Positions 35,571 to 44,909 of a stretch of 64,000 nucleotides of DNA are shown piece after piece (positions within the stretch are counted from its first letter, which is position 1; each line of letters begins with the position of its first letter). Position numbers and translations under genes: made by a program. The notes below the pieces were generated by a model. That model saw only the letters and a program-made list of their open reading frames with translations, was not told the DNA's origin and searched no databases. Source of the DNA: Halodurantibacterium flavum (GTDB lineage: Bacteria; Pseudomonadota; Alphaproteobacteria; Rhodobacterales; Rhodobacteraceae); NCBI RefSeq assembly GCF_042681825.1, contig NZ_JBHUGH010000011.1, positions 95,863 to 159,862 on the forward strand. Reading direction: 5' to 3'.

Positions 35571-37277
35571 TCAGCTGCGCATTCGAAAGTAGCCATCCGT
35601 ATCGAACAGCACCTTCCGATCGAGTCGCGTATTGAATAGCCGACACGACGGTTCGCCCAGATGAAGGCATACGGCACAGGCTGCCCCGTGCCTCGATTCC
35701 CAACAACCTGGATCCAATGCACATCGCGATTCGTCCAACACCACGCGATCCAAGACCGTGTGCAGATCGTGCTCGAACATGGCCTGTAAGCCCCCGAGGA
35801 CGAAGTCGCCCCTAGGAACGGCGTATGTCACGACAGCCAAAGCCAAGGGGAATAGGAGCTCGGAAATGGATTCCCTATCGATACCTGCATAGTAGGAGGT
35901 CTGTCGGACCATTCGGTGCGAAAAGCTGTGAACGAGGGTCGTGATGTCGGACAGGACCGCCGAGTTTTCAGGATCATTTCCCACCGCGCCGAGGATTCCC
36001 TCGTAGGCATCTCGTATGTTGTCCTTCACCTCGATTCCGTGTCCTCGTTCCCGTAGCCAATACGAGACCCGGACCGGATCCAGCCGAGTAATAAGCGCTT
36101 CCGTGGTGGCGAGGTCCCCATAAACCACGACTGTACCGTCTCGTTCGGTGAACGCCCGAAGTCGTGACGCTCCCGGCTCGTGATCGCCCCGCGTGTAACC
36201 GAATTGACCGTTCAGGATCGGAAAGCGCTCCACCAGATCGATTCTCTGCACTCCCGCGCGTTTCAAGGCATGGTCGTACTGGCCGTCATAAAGCGCCTGC
36301 CTCTTCCCCGTGGCGGTCCTCTTCAGATCTCCGATGGTCTTCCTCGTCTCTGACATCGCAAGGGCGATCGCGGAAGCGTCATACTCTGCGGCATCGTTAA
36401 CCTCGGGCGAGATACGGAGCTCCCGCGGCTTGTCGTCTGCCACCCCAGCGGCCGCAAGCGCGGCGTCGATCTGTTCCGGAGTCAATCCTTGCTCTGCCAG
36501 AGTTCTTCGAAGCGCCGCAGACTTCGCGCCAGCAACTCCATCGACCCAAGGCGATGCCATTCCTTCCGCTACCCACGCCAGTGCGGCCGGCCCACCCCCC
36601 GCGGCGTGTAGTCGCCGCCTCTGAGTGCGTGACGGGGGATTCACGATCACGACGCTCCTCGGGACATAGACGGAAGCGCTGCGGTGAACCGTGAATTCCA
36701 TCCTCTCGCCATTCCGGCCCGATTGGCCACAAGTGCAGTTGGTATAGAGGAAGTTCGATCGCAAAGTTCGATTGCATTCAGGGCACGAGAGCTCGATTTC
36801 TCGCAGACTGGTCGTCCCGGGCAAGCGCATCCTCACATCGTCATGAGCCGGACAACGCGGATAGCTGGGCTCCCGTATGTCCCCGCAAGCGTCGTGAAAC
36901 AATACGAAAGGGAGTTGCCCGTGCGGCCCGATCGCACCGCATTTGCAACGTGCCCGGGGGCTATCCAACAGTCGTGAGCAGTTCTTGCACCGCCAGGTCT
37001 TCGGGAACGGCTCCAACCAAGCTCCGAGTTCCCGATCGAGCGATCGCACCTGTACATTCGCACCCGCTCTCAAGCTGGCCACGAGTCGCCCATCGCGACC
37101 GCTCGCTTCCCAAGGGGCGGCAAGCCGGATCAATTCTGCTGACAATGCCTCTGCATCGACCTCGTGAACAGGCTTGTACTTCCAACTTTTGACTTTCCAA
37201 ACGCCGCCTCTGACATCGACAGTCTGCTGCGGGAGATGACCGTAAAGGATTTGCGATGCGCTTCTGGTTTCCTTCAT
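35571..37277 (-). CDS. DrmB-like DUF1998 protein
   Basis: A 568-residue zinc-rich protein with DUF1998 at the C-terminus. Cysteine groups: CKNC...CKCG, CGDIR...CPAH, CPEC...CTCG, and at the end CALDPGC and CAVC. The C-terminal half (HSFSHRMVRQTSYYAG, ISELLFPLALAVVTYAVPRGDFVLGGLQ) is typical of DrmB, the DISARM partner of the DrmA helicase; in DISARM the two form a DNA-binding complex (family knowledge). Its start overlaps the helicase stop (ATGA). It is the last gene of the four-gene operon. Confidence 0.8.
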   Translation of the reverse strand: MKETRSASQILYGHLPQQTVDVRGGVWKVKSWKYKPVHEVDAEALSAELIRLAAPWEASGRDGRLVASLRAGANVQVRSLDRELGAWLEPFPKTWRCKNCSRLLDSPRARCKCGAIGPHGQLPFVLFHDACGDIREPSYPRCPAHDDVRMRLPGTTSLREIELSCPECNRTLRSNFLYTNCTCGQSGRNGERMEFTVHRSASVYVPRSVVIVNPPSRTQRRRLHAAGGGPAALAWVAEGMASPWVDGVAGAKSAALRRTLAEQGLTPEQIDAALAAAGVADDKPRELRISPEVNDAAEYDASAIALAMSETRKTIGDLKRTATGKRQALYDGQYDHALKRAGVQRIDLVERFPILNGQFGYTRGDHEPGASRLRAFTERDGTVVVYGDLATTEALITRLDPVRVSYWLRERGHGIEVKDNIRDAYEGILGAVGNDPENSAVLSDITTLVHSFSHRMVRQTSYYAGIDRESISELLFPLALAVVTYAVPRGDFVLGGLQAMFEHDLHTVLDRVVLDESRCALDPGCWESRHGAACAVCLHLGEPSCRLFNTRLDRKVLFDTDGYFRMRS

Positions 37278-40200
37278 CTCGGGTCCTCTCCGCGAATCTC
37301 GACTTGCTCCTCAACGTCGCGAAGAGACAGCATGGGGCCACCTTTCGGCCCCATGGAATTCGACCATTCGTTGGCGTGCGCTGGATCGCCGAGATTCGCA
37401 GCGAGACGTTCGTACCACCATCGCACGTCTTGGGAGAGATCGGCCGTCATTTCATCGGTGTAGCCGAGCATCCCGGCGATCGTGGCACTCTCGTTCTCGC
37501 AGAAGTCAGGGTGTGCATCCAGATAATCGCGCAAGACTTTCGCCTTCGCTATGCTGCGGCCCGCCCGGGGCTCGTGAAGCAGCAGGATCCGCGCGAAGGC
37601 CAGACCCGGCAAAGTTCGCTCCAGCACCCGTCTGCTATGCCCGGTGATCGGTATAGGTTCGACGAAACGATCACCCTGAGCCACGTACTGCGGGAACGCT
37701 TTGAAGACGCTGGCGTCGCGCTCCCTGGCAATTCGGTGCACGACAAAGGCGAGGGCAGGCCACCTGCGCCCCACACGTGCCGTCGCCTGGATGAACTCGG
37801 CCGTAGTGAGCGGTAACCCAAGCATCACCATCACGTTTAGTCGGTCGATGTCCACGCCATGCGACATCATCGAGGATGCCGCGACCACGTGAAGTCGGTT
37901 GGCGAACTCGGCGTCAGGGCGTTCGAGCTTTTCGAGGACTTCCGATACGTCCGAGAAAAGGGTCCGCCCGGTCATCGAGGTTACGTTGGGCGCCGGCTTA
38001 GGGATAGCCTCCCACTGTGTCTCAGACGAACGGACAACAGCGTCGAGGTCGCGCAGCGTGTTCCCGTACACGACGTTCGTGCCGTATATGTCGACTAGGA
38101 AGTCGGCGAGCGACGGATCGACACCGATCTTCTCTGCGACGCCGCGCGGATCTCGCAGCCATTCGCGGATTGCTGACTGCAGCGAGATCATCATGCGGTC
38201 GACTGCGAACTCGACGGTCTGCCCGCGTGGCGAAACAGCAAGGTAGGAGCGCATTCGCTTGTCCGTCTCCCGGGACCAGAAGCCTTCTCCTATCTGGGGC
38301 TCTGGATACGGAAACACACGTGCTTTTTTGCCGTATAGGACTTCGCTCTGTCTTTCGTAACCGCTCAGCGTGGCGGACGAAGCCAGTATTTTGGGCCGCG
38401 TTCCCGAAAGGTGTCGCTGCAAGTGGTCATAGAGCGCCTCGTAATGCGCGTCGACAGCTCCGAGGCTGTCACGCAGAAGATGCAACTCGTCCTGCAGTCT
38501 GAACGACACCCCATAGAGAGACGGGTCCATCGGGAGGCCTTTAGGTGACCCTTTGCAATCCGGCACTAGGCATCCATTCGGACGACTCCATCGGGTCGCA
38601 TAAGTGTGGCCATGCTCGGGCTCGGAACAGTATCCCATAGGTGGGCCGATGATCCCACGCATGTTGGCCTGTAGTGCGATGCCCGCCGCCTTGTCGAGCG
38701 TGCCGACGATCACCGTCGGGAGATAACGCCATACTTCGAAATCGACGACCCAGATCGGAAGTGGCTGCGCAATATCCCACTCGCAGTCGGAGTTCGTGCA
38801 GCGGTGCTCCAGCCGCCAATATCGCCGATTGAAACGCATCTCTATGCTGTCTGTGCGGCAGAACGGGCACACCTTGAGCATGCGAAGACGATCTGGCATC
38901 GAATCGTCCTCGTAGTCCCATTGGCCGCGCCGATCGCGATTTCTCTCGCGTTTGATCTCGTTGGGGGTGGCTCCACTGCCAACGAGAAAACCGAGGCCAA
39001 ACGGGTCCCCCTCGATTGCCTCCTTGCGGCGGACCATCTCTGCCGCGGCCAGGGCATTGGCGAAACGCTGCGTCTGTTGGAGCGAAAGCAATCGGAGTGG
39101 GAATCTCGACCACGCCGTCACCCCCGTGGTCTTGCCACGAAAGCGATCCAGGAAAGCGGCTGTCAGGATGAGACCGAGATAGGTCTCCGTCTTGCCGCCT
39201 CCGGTCGTGAACCAGACGATATCGACGATGTCGGCACCCTCGTTTCGGCAAGCGTCCAGGTTCGCGTAAAGAAAACCGATCTGAAACGGCCGCCACGATG
39301 TGTATTTGAAGCCACCCTTGCCGTCTCGTGCGGAGATGAGCATAGATGCGTTCATCAGACGAAATGCGCGGCAAAGATCCTGGTCTTCCTCGAGGCGCGC
39401 GACACCGGCAGCTATTCGCTCGACTTCTTCGAGAAAACCCTGCCTCTCCCGCCTCGCTTCGCGTTCCATCTCCTCCGACCAGTCGGCATGTCTCGATCGT
39501 ATACGCTCCATGTCCCATGCGTCGTCTCCCCAAGCCCGGAGCGCTTCGACGAGTTCGCGACCAGGCGCGACCGGATCGTCTGCAAGCCTTTCGAAGGAAA
39601 AGAAATCTTCCGACTGGCCAGGAGCGTTCCAGAATTGAGGGCGTGGCTTGTCGTGGCGCGGAAGATCGACGGTGGTGAAAACCGATCCCTCGACGGAAAC
39701 CCCGCAGTTGATGCCCCACGCGGGGACATGCCGATCATAGCGAAAGCTGTCGGGTAGCGCTTCGAGAATGAACTCCCGGGTCGGCAGACCGGAAACCTCA
39801 AGTTCGCACTGAAACAGCCGCCCTCTGGCGAAAGCGTTCTTCTGTTCCTGATTTGGCTTCGAGCAATTGACGAGGGTGACGGTCAATCCCGGCAAACCAT
39901 CCCGACTTGTATCCACCTCGATTTCAATGGCGGCGGCGAGGCCGGAGTCCGGAAAGCGGCTATCGAGCTCGCGTTGGATGGATGTCGTAAATCGATTTGT
40001 AGACCCATGATTGAGAAGGATACTGACGCTTTCAGTGCAGTCGATCGGATCGGACTTGATCCACCTATCGCCCTCCTTCCGCCAGACCGCGAACGAAGCA
40101 CGGAGGTCGAACGACACCATGTCTCCAAATTCTGCGTCGGGGCCCAGCCGCATGCCGACGGCGCATGGCTCCAGTCTCTCTGCCCGTTCCCCAAGCTTGG

Positions 40201-40378
40201 ATTCGGCGATTTCCTCTTCGGGGGCGAGGCGCCCGAGCCAGAACAATCCACACGGATCCACTTCCAGCGCCGACTTTTTTGCTCCCGTAGCATCCGCTAC
40301 GACGAAATCGGCCAGCCAGTCGACAAAACGTTCGGCGGCCTGGTAGCGGTCGGTGATCGCCGTGTGCGGCAATTTCAA
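37274..40378 (-). CDS. DrmA-like superfamily 2 helicase
   Basis: A 1034-residue helicase. Walker A is WFTTGGGKTETYLG near residue 395, motif II QDELH (a DExH variant), motif III SATLSG, motif V MMSHGVDIDRLNVM, motif VI IQATARVGR. Between lobes there is a zinc-ribbon-like pair (CPFC...CTNSDC). The domain order and the coupling to a DUF1998 partner fit DrmA of DISARM, which blocks incoming phage DNA. The first 370 residues are a specific N-terminal region without a motif that I know. It overlaps the sigma factor gene upstream (ATGA) and the DUF1998 gene downstream (ATGA). Confidence 0.82.
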   Translation of the reverse strand: MKLPHTAITDRYQAAERFVDWLADFVVADATGAKKSALEVDPCGLFWLGRLAPEEEIAESKLGERAERLEPCAVGMRLGPDAEFGDMVSFDLRASFAVWRKEGDRWIKSDPIDCTESVSILLNHGSTNRFTTSIQRELDSRFPDSGLAAAIEIEVDTSRDGLPGLTVTLVNCSKPNQEQKNAFARGRLFQCELEVSGLPTREFILEALPDSFRYDRHVPAWGINCGVSVEGSVFTTVDLPRHDKPRPQFWNAPGQSEDFFSFERLADDPVAPGRELVEALRAWGDDAWDMERIRSRHADWSEEMEREARRERQGFLEEVERIAAGVARLEEDQDLCRAFRLMNASMLISARDGKGGFKYTSWRPFQIGFLYANLDACRNEGADIVDIVWFTTGGGKTETYLGLILTAAFLDRFRGKTTGVTAWSRFPLRLLSLQQTQRFANALAAAEMVRRKEAIEGDPFGLGFLVGSGATPNEIKRERNRDRRGQWDYEDDSMPDRLRMLKVCPFCRTDSIEMRFNRRYWRLEHRCTNSDCEWDIAQPLPIWVVDFEVWRYLPTVIVGTLDKAAGIALQANMRGIIGPPMGYCSEPEHGHTYATRWSRPNGCLVPDCKGSPKGLPMDPSLYGVSFRLQDELHLLRDSLGAVDAHYEALYDHLQRHLSGTRPKILASSATLSGYERQSEVLYGKKARVFPYPEPQIGEGFWSRETDKRMRSYLAVSPRGQTVEFAVDRMMISLQSAIREWLRDPRGVAEKIGVDPSLADFLVDIYGTNVVYGNTLRDLDAVVRSSETQWEAIPKPAPNVTSMTGRTLFSDVSEVLEKLERPDAEFANRLHVVAASSMMSHGVDIDRLNVMVMLGLPLTTAEFIQATARVGRRWPALAFVVHRIARERDASVFKAFPQYVAQGDRFVEPIPITGHSRRVLERTLPGLAFARILLLHEPRAGRSIAKAKVLRDYLDAHPDFCENESATIAGMLGYTDEMTADLSQDVRWWYERLAANLGDPAHANEWSNSMGPKGGPMLSLRDVEEQVEIRGEDPR

Positions 40379-41514
40379 TCTCCTTCGAAGGTCTTGTGCA
40401 GGCCGATCTTGCGAGCGCGTCCGCGCAAGATCCTGAGCGCCTTGCTTTCGAGCTGTCGTATGCGTTCCCGCGTCACACCATACTGTTGACCAATCTGCTC
40501 GAGCGTCTCGGCGGGTCCGTCAATTCCGAATCGCCGGCGGACGATATCGATGAGCCGCTCGTTTCCAATGCCGTCTACCAGCTCTCCGAGAACCTCCGCG
40601 AGGTCGCTGGCGATCGCAACCTCTTCCGGAGTCGGAGCTTCGTCGTTGATAAATTCGCGCAGCGGCGTGGAGGACTCGTCGTCGATAGGCACGTCGTACG
40701 AGATCACCTTTTGCTCGGAGAGCTGCGCAATCCTCGCTGTGAAGGCTTCATCCCAGCCGAGCGATTCCGCAATCTTCGGGATGTCTGCAGCGCTGTAGCC
40801 CGTGGATAGCCCCAGGGATCGCCTCGTGCGTCGGTATTTCGATATCTGTCCGCGCATATGGACGGGGAGGCGTATCGTCGAACCCACATCGTCGATGCCG
40901 CGCGAGATCGCCTGCCTTATCCACCATACAGCGTATGTCGAGAACCTGGTGCCCCAGTCCGGGTCGAACTTGTCACATGCCCTCATCAGTCCCATCAAGC
41001 CGAACTGAACGAGATCCTCTGGATCCATTCGATATCGGAACCTTCGGTCGTAGGCCATCTTGGCGACCAAGCGAATGTTGGAGGTCACGAGCTTCGCCTT
41101 CGCCTGCTCGGCCCGCGCGAGGACACGCTGCCCGATAGGCGAAAACCGATCCGCATCCGGCAACCGCAAACCGTCTTGGATGGCATACCCGAGCTCTCGC
41201 TCCTCAGCTTCATTGAGCAAAGGATACTTCCGTGCGAGACCCAGTAGCTGCTCTAGCGCCGTCCCCGCACGCGGTGACGGAATTCCCTCGAAGGTTACCT
41301 CACTGACTGCCGAATCTTCGACTATCCTTATGCTGTCGGCCGTCAACGCCCTTTCGATTGCTATCGCTTCGTCGGGCGTGATGCCGCGTCGAAGATAGGT
41401 GGCGTCGATTTCGCTGCGCTTGAGTTCGCCGTCCTGACGATAGGCGTCATCGCCCAAGTCCTCGAGTGTGCGACCTACCAGGCGGTCACGCTTATCGTCA
41501 GCTGTTTCCGACAA
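40375..41514 (-). CDS. sigma-70 family RNA polymerase sigma factor
   Basis: A 379-residue primary-type sigma factor with all core regions. Residues 1-65 are a region 1.1-like helical segment. Region 1.2 is near 85-118, and region 2 at 136-207 (KLVTSNIRLVAKMAYDR, DLVQFGLMGLMRACDKFD, FSTYAVWWIRQAI) includes the -10 recognition helix. Region 3 is at 215-275 and region 4 at 310-373, with the -35 helix-turn-helix TLEQIGQQYGVTRERIRQLE. It overlaps the methylase gene by 17 bases and the helicase gene by 4, so it is an integral member of the defence operon and not a stray housekeeping gene. What promoters it reads is unknown. Confidence 0.9.
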   Translation of the reverse strand: MSETADDKRDRLVGRTLEDLGDDAYRQDGELKRSEIDATYLRRGITPDEAIAIERALTADSIRIVEDSAVSEVTFEGIPSPRAGTALEQLLGLARKYPLLNEAEERELGYAIQDGLRLPDADRFSPIGQRVLARAEQAKAKLVTSNIRLVAKMAYDRRFRYRMDPEDLVQFGLMGLMRACDKFDPDWGTRFSTYAVWWIRQAISRGIDDVGSTIRLPVHMRGQISKYRRTRRSLGLSTGYSAADIPKIAESLGWDEAFTARIAQLSEQKVISYDVPIDDESSTPLREFINDEAPTPEEVAIASDLAEVLGELVDGIGNERLIDIVRRRFGIDGPAETLEQIGQQYGVTRERIRQLESKALRILRGRARKIGLHKTFEGD

Positions 41515-42667
41515 TGTTCTTTTCGCGAATGTGCCGCACGATCGACTTCCCGATCACTTCCCCCAGCAATGGTGGTACGGCGTTACCGATCATTCGGCCG
41601 ACGGATTTCATGGAAACCGCCGAGCCTGGCTCAATGAATTCATATGTCCGGGGGAAGGTTTGAAGAATCGCCGCTTCGCGGAGACTGATGGCACGATGTT
41701 GCTCCGGATGACCGAATCTGCCGTTTCCGAATCCGAAGCACTGCCCCGTCATTGTGGGAGCCGGTTTGCCCCACTCCATTCGCCCATAGACGGCCGGGTA
41801 CGTTTTCCCGCTTTCCCGAACGTGACACGGTGCGCGAAGCTCATCTGGCCAGTCTCGCCAAGTTCCGCCGGGTTTCGAGGCAAGCATCCGCTTCATGTTC
41901 GTCGGAGACAGCCGGCTCGTACGATGAAGCGGATCCCCTGTATCGGTTTCACCGGCACCGAGCGGGGGCATGTCTCCGATCACGTCGCGCACCGCGGTCC
42001 ACTGTTCTGGGTGTTTGTGGGTGGGTGGCAGAATGTCGATTTCACCGTGCCGCGATGCAAGTAACACAAGACGGCGACGTTGCTGCGGTGCGCCATACTC
42101 GCGACAGTCCACGATCCAATGTTTGACACGAAAGCCCGCCTCCTCGAGCTCGTCAACGAAAGACTTGAACCGGTCGGTAACTGCCAGAGGCGTTACGTTT
42201 TCCATCGATACGATGTCTGGCAGCACCGACCGTGCGAGTTCACCGAAACGATCCAATAGCGCCCATTTGTCTCGATGATTTCCTCTCGGCCCTTGCGTGT
42301 AGGTGGAGAACGGCTGGCAGGGTGCACAGCCGGCTAGCACTCGAACCTTCGCCCCATCGAGAGCGGTGGCAGCATCGGCGGCGGTGTAATCTAAGGCGCT
42401 CTTATGGACGAACCGGGAGCCGTTGTTGACCTCGTAAGCGTACCGGCACGCACCATCTATATCGACGCCTTCGACCACGGTGATCCCGGCACGCTGCAGA
42501 CCATATGTCAGCCCACCGGCCCCGCAAAAAAGATCGACCGCCATCACGTCGTCGCTCCCGGTCACGGGAAAGATCGAGTGGTCCTGCACAGAATTGGCGT
42601 TGCCCCGGGCGACTTCTCGTTCGGGTGCCGATTTTTTGACCGATACAGAGTTCAAAGTACCTGACAT
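41498..42667 (-). CDS. DNA (cytosine-5) methyltransferase
   Basis: A 389-residue C5 methyltransferase. Motif I DLFCGAGG, motif IV with the catalytic cysteine GCAPCQPFSTY, motif VI MENV, motif VIII QRRRLVLLAS, and the C-terminal motifs IX-X (REAAILQTFP, GNAVPPLL) are present, so it should be active. It would mark host DNA, like DrmMII of class 2 DISARM. The ATG at 42667 has no clear ribosome binding site and adds 41 non-conserved residues; MAVDLFCGAGG at 42544 is a good alternative start. It is the first gene of the operon methylase-sigma-DrmA-DrmB. Confidence 0.88.
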   Translation of the reverse strand: MSGTLNSVSVKKSAPEREVARGNANSVQDHSIFPVTGSDDVMAVDLFCGAGGLTYGLQRAGITVVEGVDIDGACRYAYEVNNGSRFVHKSALDYTAADAATALDGAKVRVLAGCAPCQPFSTYTQGPRGNHRDKWALLDRFGELARSVLPDIVSMENVTPLAVTDRFKSFVDELEEAGFRVKHWIVDCREYGAPQQRRRLVLLASRHGEIDILPPTHKHPEQWTAVRDVIGDMPPLGAGETDTGDPLHRTSRLSPTNMKRMLASKPGGTWRDWPDELRAPCHVRESGKTYPAVYGRMEWGKPAPTMTGQCFGFGNGRFGHPEQHRAISLREAAILQTFPRTYEFIEPGSAVSMKSVGRMIGNAVPPLLGEVIGKSIVRHIREKNIVGNS

Positions 42668-42787
42668 GGCAAATTCTTGATAGATTCTTGCTTGAAACTC
42701 AATTCCCGCGAGCGACTTGACAGTATTGATCCACCCTTATCCCGCCCGTTGGTCCTTCTCGCGGCACCGTTCGGGCAACACTTCTGG

Positions 42788-43651
42788 CTACCATAAGATT
42801 CCAAACCTTTCCTTCATGGCGGGGGTCTTCGCCCACGGCTCACCGGGGAGCCGATCGACCAGTGCCGTGAACACGAGCCGAAACGATTCCGCCGTCGATG
42901 CTTCGGTCAGCGTCTCCACCTGAGCCGCCGGTAGCAGAGGCCGCATGTCGAGCAGAAAGCGCGGGTTCGCCAGCTTGGCGAACATGCGTTGCTGGGCCTC
43001 GGCGCGGGAGATCGCCTGGCCGGCAAGGGCGAGATAGCGACCGAACATCTCGACGATGCGATCGATGGCGAGATCCTCGAAGACTTCGAGAGCATGGGCA
43101 ATGTCGTAAAGATCGCGTCCCTTGTCCCGCTGCAGCAACGCCCGCAGCTTGGTCGCCAGCATCTCCTCGCGGGAGAATGTCGGAATGGCGGCCTCGCCGG
43201 AGAACCAGGGATTGGTGACCTCGAGCGATAACGCCGCCGGCGCATCGAACACCTCGATCTCGCGGGTGTTGATCTCGATCTTCAGACGGATCGGCACGCC
43301 GCTGCCGTCCTCGGCCTCGACCCGGAAGCGAAACTTCGGCGCGACGGGGCTCTGGTCGAACCGCGCCTGCCCGAGCCATGGCTCCAGAAGTGCGCGCAGT
43401 CGGTCGAGGATCGGACCGATCGGACCGCCGGAGGTGCGGACCAGATCGATGTCCTCCGAATAGCGCAGCGGCGCCGGAAAATGCAGCTTGTTAAGCGCCG
43501 TTCCGCCTCGGAACCGCAATGCGTCGCGCAGCATGTCGTCGGAGAAGATGTCGACGAGGGCGCGGCTGATGATGAGGTCCTGCTCGACCTGGCGCTGATC
43601 CGCCCACGGAACGACATTGCCCCAGGCGACGATGTTCTGGGCCGGGATCAT
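42788..43651 (-). CDS. AbiEii-type nucleotidyltransferase toxin
   Basis: A 287-residue toxin of the AbiEii/AbiGii family, related to MenT, which stops growth by nucleotide transfer (to tRNA in characterised relatives). The nucleotidyltransferase core is FRGGTALNKLHF followed by YSEDIDLV, with the conserved KIEINTRE and the late DLYDIAHAL motif. Its start overlaps the antitoxin stop (ATGA). Together with the upstream gene it forms a type IV toxin-antitoxin and abortive-infection pair. Confidence 0.88.
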   Translation of the reverse strand: MIPAQNIVAWGNVVPWADQRQVEQDLIISRALVDIFSDDMLRDALRFRGGTALNKLHFPAPLRYSEDIDLVRTSGGPIGPILDRLRALLEPWLGQARFDQSPVAPKFRFRVEAEDGSGVPIRLKIEINTREIEVFDAPAALSLEVTNPWFSGEAAIPTFSREEMLATKLRALLQRDKGRDLYDIAHALEVFEDLAIDRIVEMFGRYLALAGQAISRAEAQQRMFAKLANPRFLLDMRPLLPAAQVETLTEASTAESFRLVFTALVDRLPGEPWAKTPAMKERFGILW

Positions 43652-44475
43652 TCGTCGAGCTCCGGCACGCGCCGCACGATCACACGCCAGCGGGAATCGC
43701 GTTCCTGTGGTTCGGGCGCGAAGTCCGGATCCCGTGCCTCCTGCCGGTCGAGTTCGGCCCAGGGAACAGCCCCTCGTTCCTGCAGCGCCTCCAGCATCGG
43801 CGTCGTCAGGGCCTCGCGGCCGAGGCGATCCAGAAGATGTCCGAGGCGTTGCACGACCGGCCGCTCAAAGGTTGCCGACAGGGTGGCGAGTTGCTGGGGA
43901 TCGATCTTCTCCGCGAGGTCGGAGAGCACCGTGGCGACATTGTCGATGCCGCCGGACGCCTTCGGATAGCGCAGCAGATCGAGAGCCGTCAGAGCTGCTG
44001 ACGAGATATTCATTGTACCGGTATCGGTCTTGCGGCCCTCAATCCCTGCGGTCACCGCTTCCATGTCCTTGCGGAAATAGAAGACGATCAGGTTGCGGCC
44101 GGCACGGATCTTCGGAAGGCGCTTGGCCGAAACGACCTGGAACTCCATGACCGCCTGGTGCGTCGCGCCATGCAATTCTGCGGCCTTGAGAAGCCCGACA
44201 TAGTAGGCCTGACGCTCATAACGCATGAGCGCGTCGATGTACCAGGCCGGCGGTGGCGCTCCCCAGGATGCAAACTGCGGCGGGACGACGACATAAAACC
44301 CTTGCCGCGGGTTCAGCAGGGCCTTGCGACGCTGCAAGCGCTCGGCGGCATCCAGGAACGCGCCGCGCCCGACGCCGAGCGCCGCCTCGGCTTCCTCGGC
44401 GGTGAAAACCGTCCGGCCCGCGGAGAGCAGGCCGCTGACATAGCTCGACAGGGCGGATCGCTGATCGTGAACCAT
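43648..44475 (-). CDS. AbiEi antitoxin / transcriptional autoregulator
   Basis: A 275-residue AbiEi-type antitoxin. Residues 1-75 form a winged helix-turn-helix (FTAEEAEAALGVGRGAFLDAAERLQRRKALL) that should bind the inverted repeats in its own promoter. The C-terminal part (WYIDALMRYERQAYYVGLLKAAELHGA onward) is the antitoxin domain. It precedes and overlaps the toxin gene. ATG 44475 has GAGAG upstream. Confidence 0.87.
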   Translation of the reverse strand: MVHDQRSALSSYVSGLLSAGRTVFTAEEAEAALGVGRGAFLDAAERLQRRKALLNPRQGFYVVVPPQFASWGAPPPAWYIDALMRYERQAYYVGLLKAAELHGATHQAVMEFQVVSAKRLPKIRAGRNLIVFYFRKDMEAVTAGIEGRKTDTGTMNISSAALTALDLLRYPKASGGIDNVATVLSDLAEKIDPQQLATLSATFERPVVQRLGHLLDRLGREALTTPMLEALQERGAVPWAELDRQEARDPDFAPEPQERDSRWRVIVRRVPELDE

Positions 44476-44482
44476 GCTCTCT

Positions 44483-44503
44483 TATCCGCTTTTAGCGCGG
44501 ATA
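44483..44503. promoter_or_regulatory. AbiE operator 1
   Basis: Inverted repeat TATCCGC-N7-GCGGATA between the -10 box and the antitoxin start. Occupancy would block transcription start or elongation. Its spacer length equals that of operator 2. Confidence 0.75.
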
Positions 44504-44514
44504 TTTCAACACGG

Positions 44515-44542
44515 ATTGTAACAGAGCCGCGATTCACCTCAA
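44515..44542 (-). promoter_or_regulatory. promoter of the AbiE operon
   Basis: On the minus strand TTGAGG (44537-44542), 16 bases, then TACAAT (44515-44520), close to the sigma-70 consensus. It is flanked by the two operators, which supports autoregulation by AbiEi. Confidence 0.7.
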
Positions 44543-44545
44543 AAA

Positions 44546-44564
44546 ATCCGCACTATCAGCGGAT
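44546..44564. promoter_or_regulatory. AbiE operator 2
   Basis: Inverted repeat ATCCGC-N7-GCGGAT just upstream of the -35 box, the same half-site as operator 1. Characterised AbiEi proteins bind two inverted repeats cooperatively and bend the promoter (family knowledge). Confidence 0.72.
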
Positions 44565-44565
44565 A

Positions 44566-44855
44566 TTTTGACATGATTTATCCAGGGTGAACTGGCCTCG
44601 GTTGCCTTGAGAACTCTCGCCTTGTCCCCAATGCTTGGCTGACCGAATCAGGCATGGCGTCGCCCTTCGGGCCGGGCTCTCGGCTGGCGCTGAAGCCCCG
44701 CTTGCGCGGTCTTCACCCTGCGGGCGTCGATCCCTGACGCGTCGTGGTGCTGCTGCGGTCGGTGGATGTCGGGAAGGCGGCTTTGCGCCTTCACGGTTCT
44801 GCGCCCTTGCGGGCCTCCGGCCCGGCGAGAGTCAGAGTGCGGACGGGGGTTTGCC
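44566..44855. other. GC-rich non-coding stretch before the ardC leader
   Basis: No gene seen on either strand. It separates the defence island from the element backbone. The sequence contains AGAGTCAGAG at 44828-44837, which is shared with the leader before the ParB-like gene. Confidence 0.5.
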
Positions 44856-44902
44856 GTGACGGGTTGAGGTCGAGAGAGAGGCTCTCGGCGCCCGTCGCGG
44901 AG
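44856..44902 (+). promoter_or_regulatory. structured leader A (ardC)
   Basis: Outer stem GTGACGGG (44856-44863) with CCCGTCGC (44891-44898); inner hairpin CGAGAG-AGAGG-CTCTCG (44871-44887). The ribosome binding site GGAG (44899-44902) abuts the outer stem, 7 bases before the ATG. The same design precedes three other backbone genes. Confidence 0.6.
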
Positions 44903-44909
44903 AACCGCG

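Noticed and set aside
42717..42760. TTGACA with a distant TTATCC on the plus strand after AbiEii
   Set aside because: Spacing is about 15 bases with a poor -10 box, and no plus-strand gene follows, so it is not called as a promoter.
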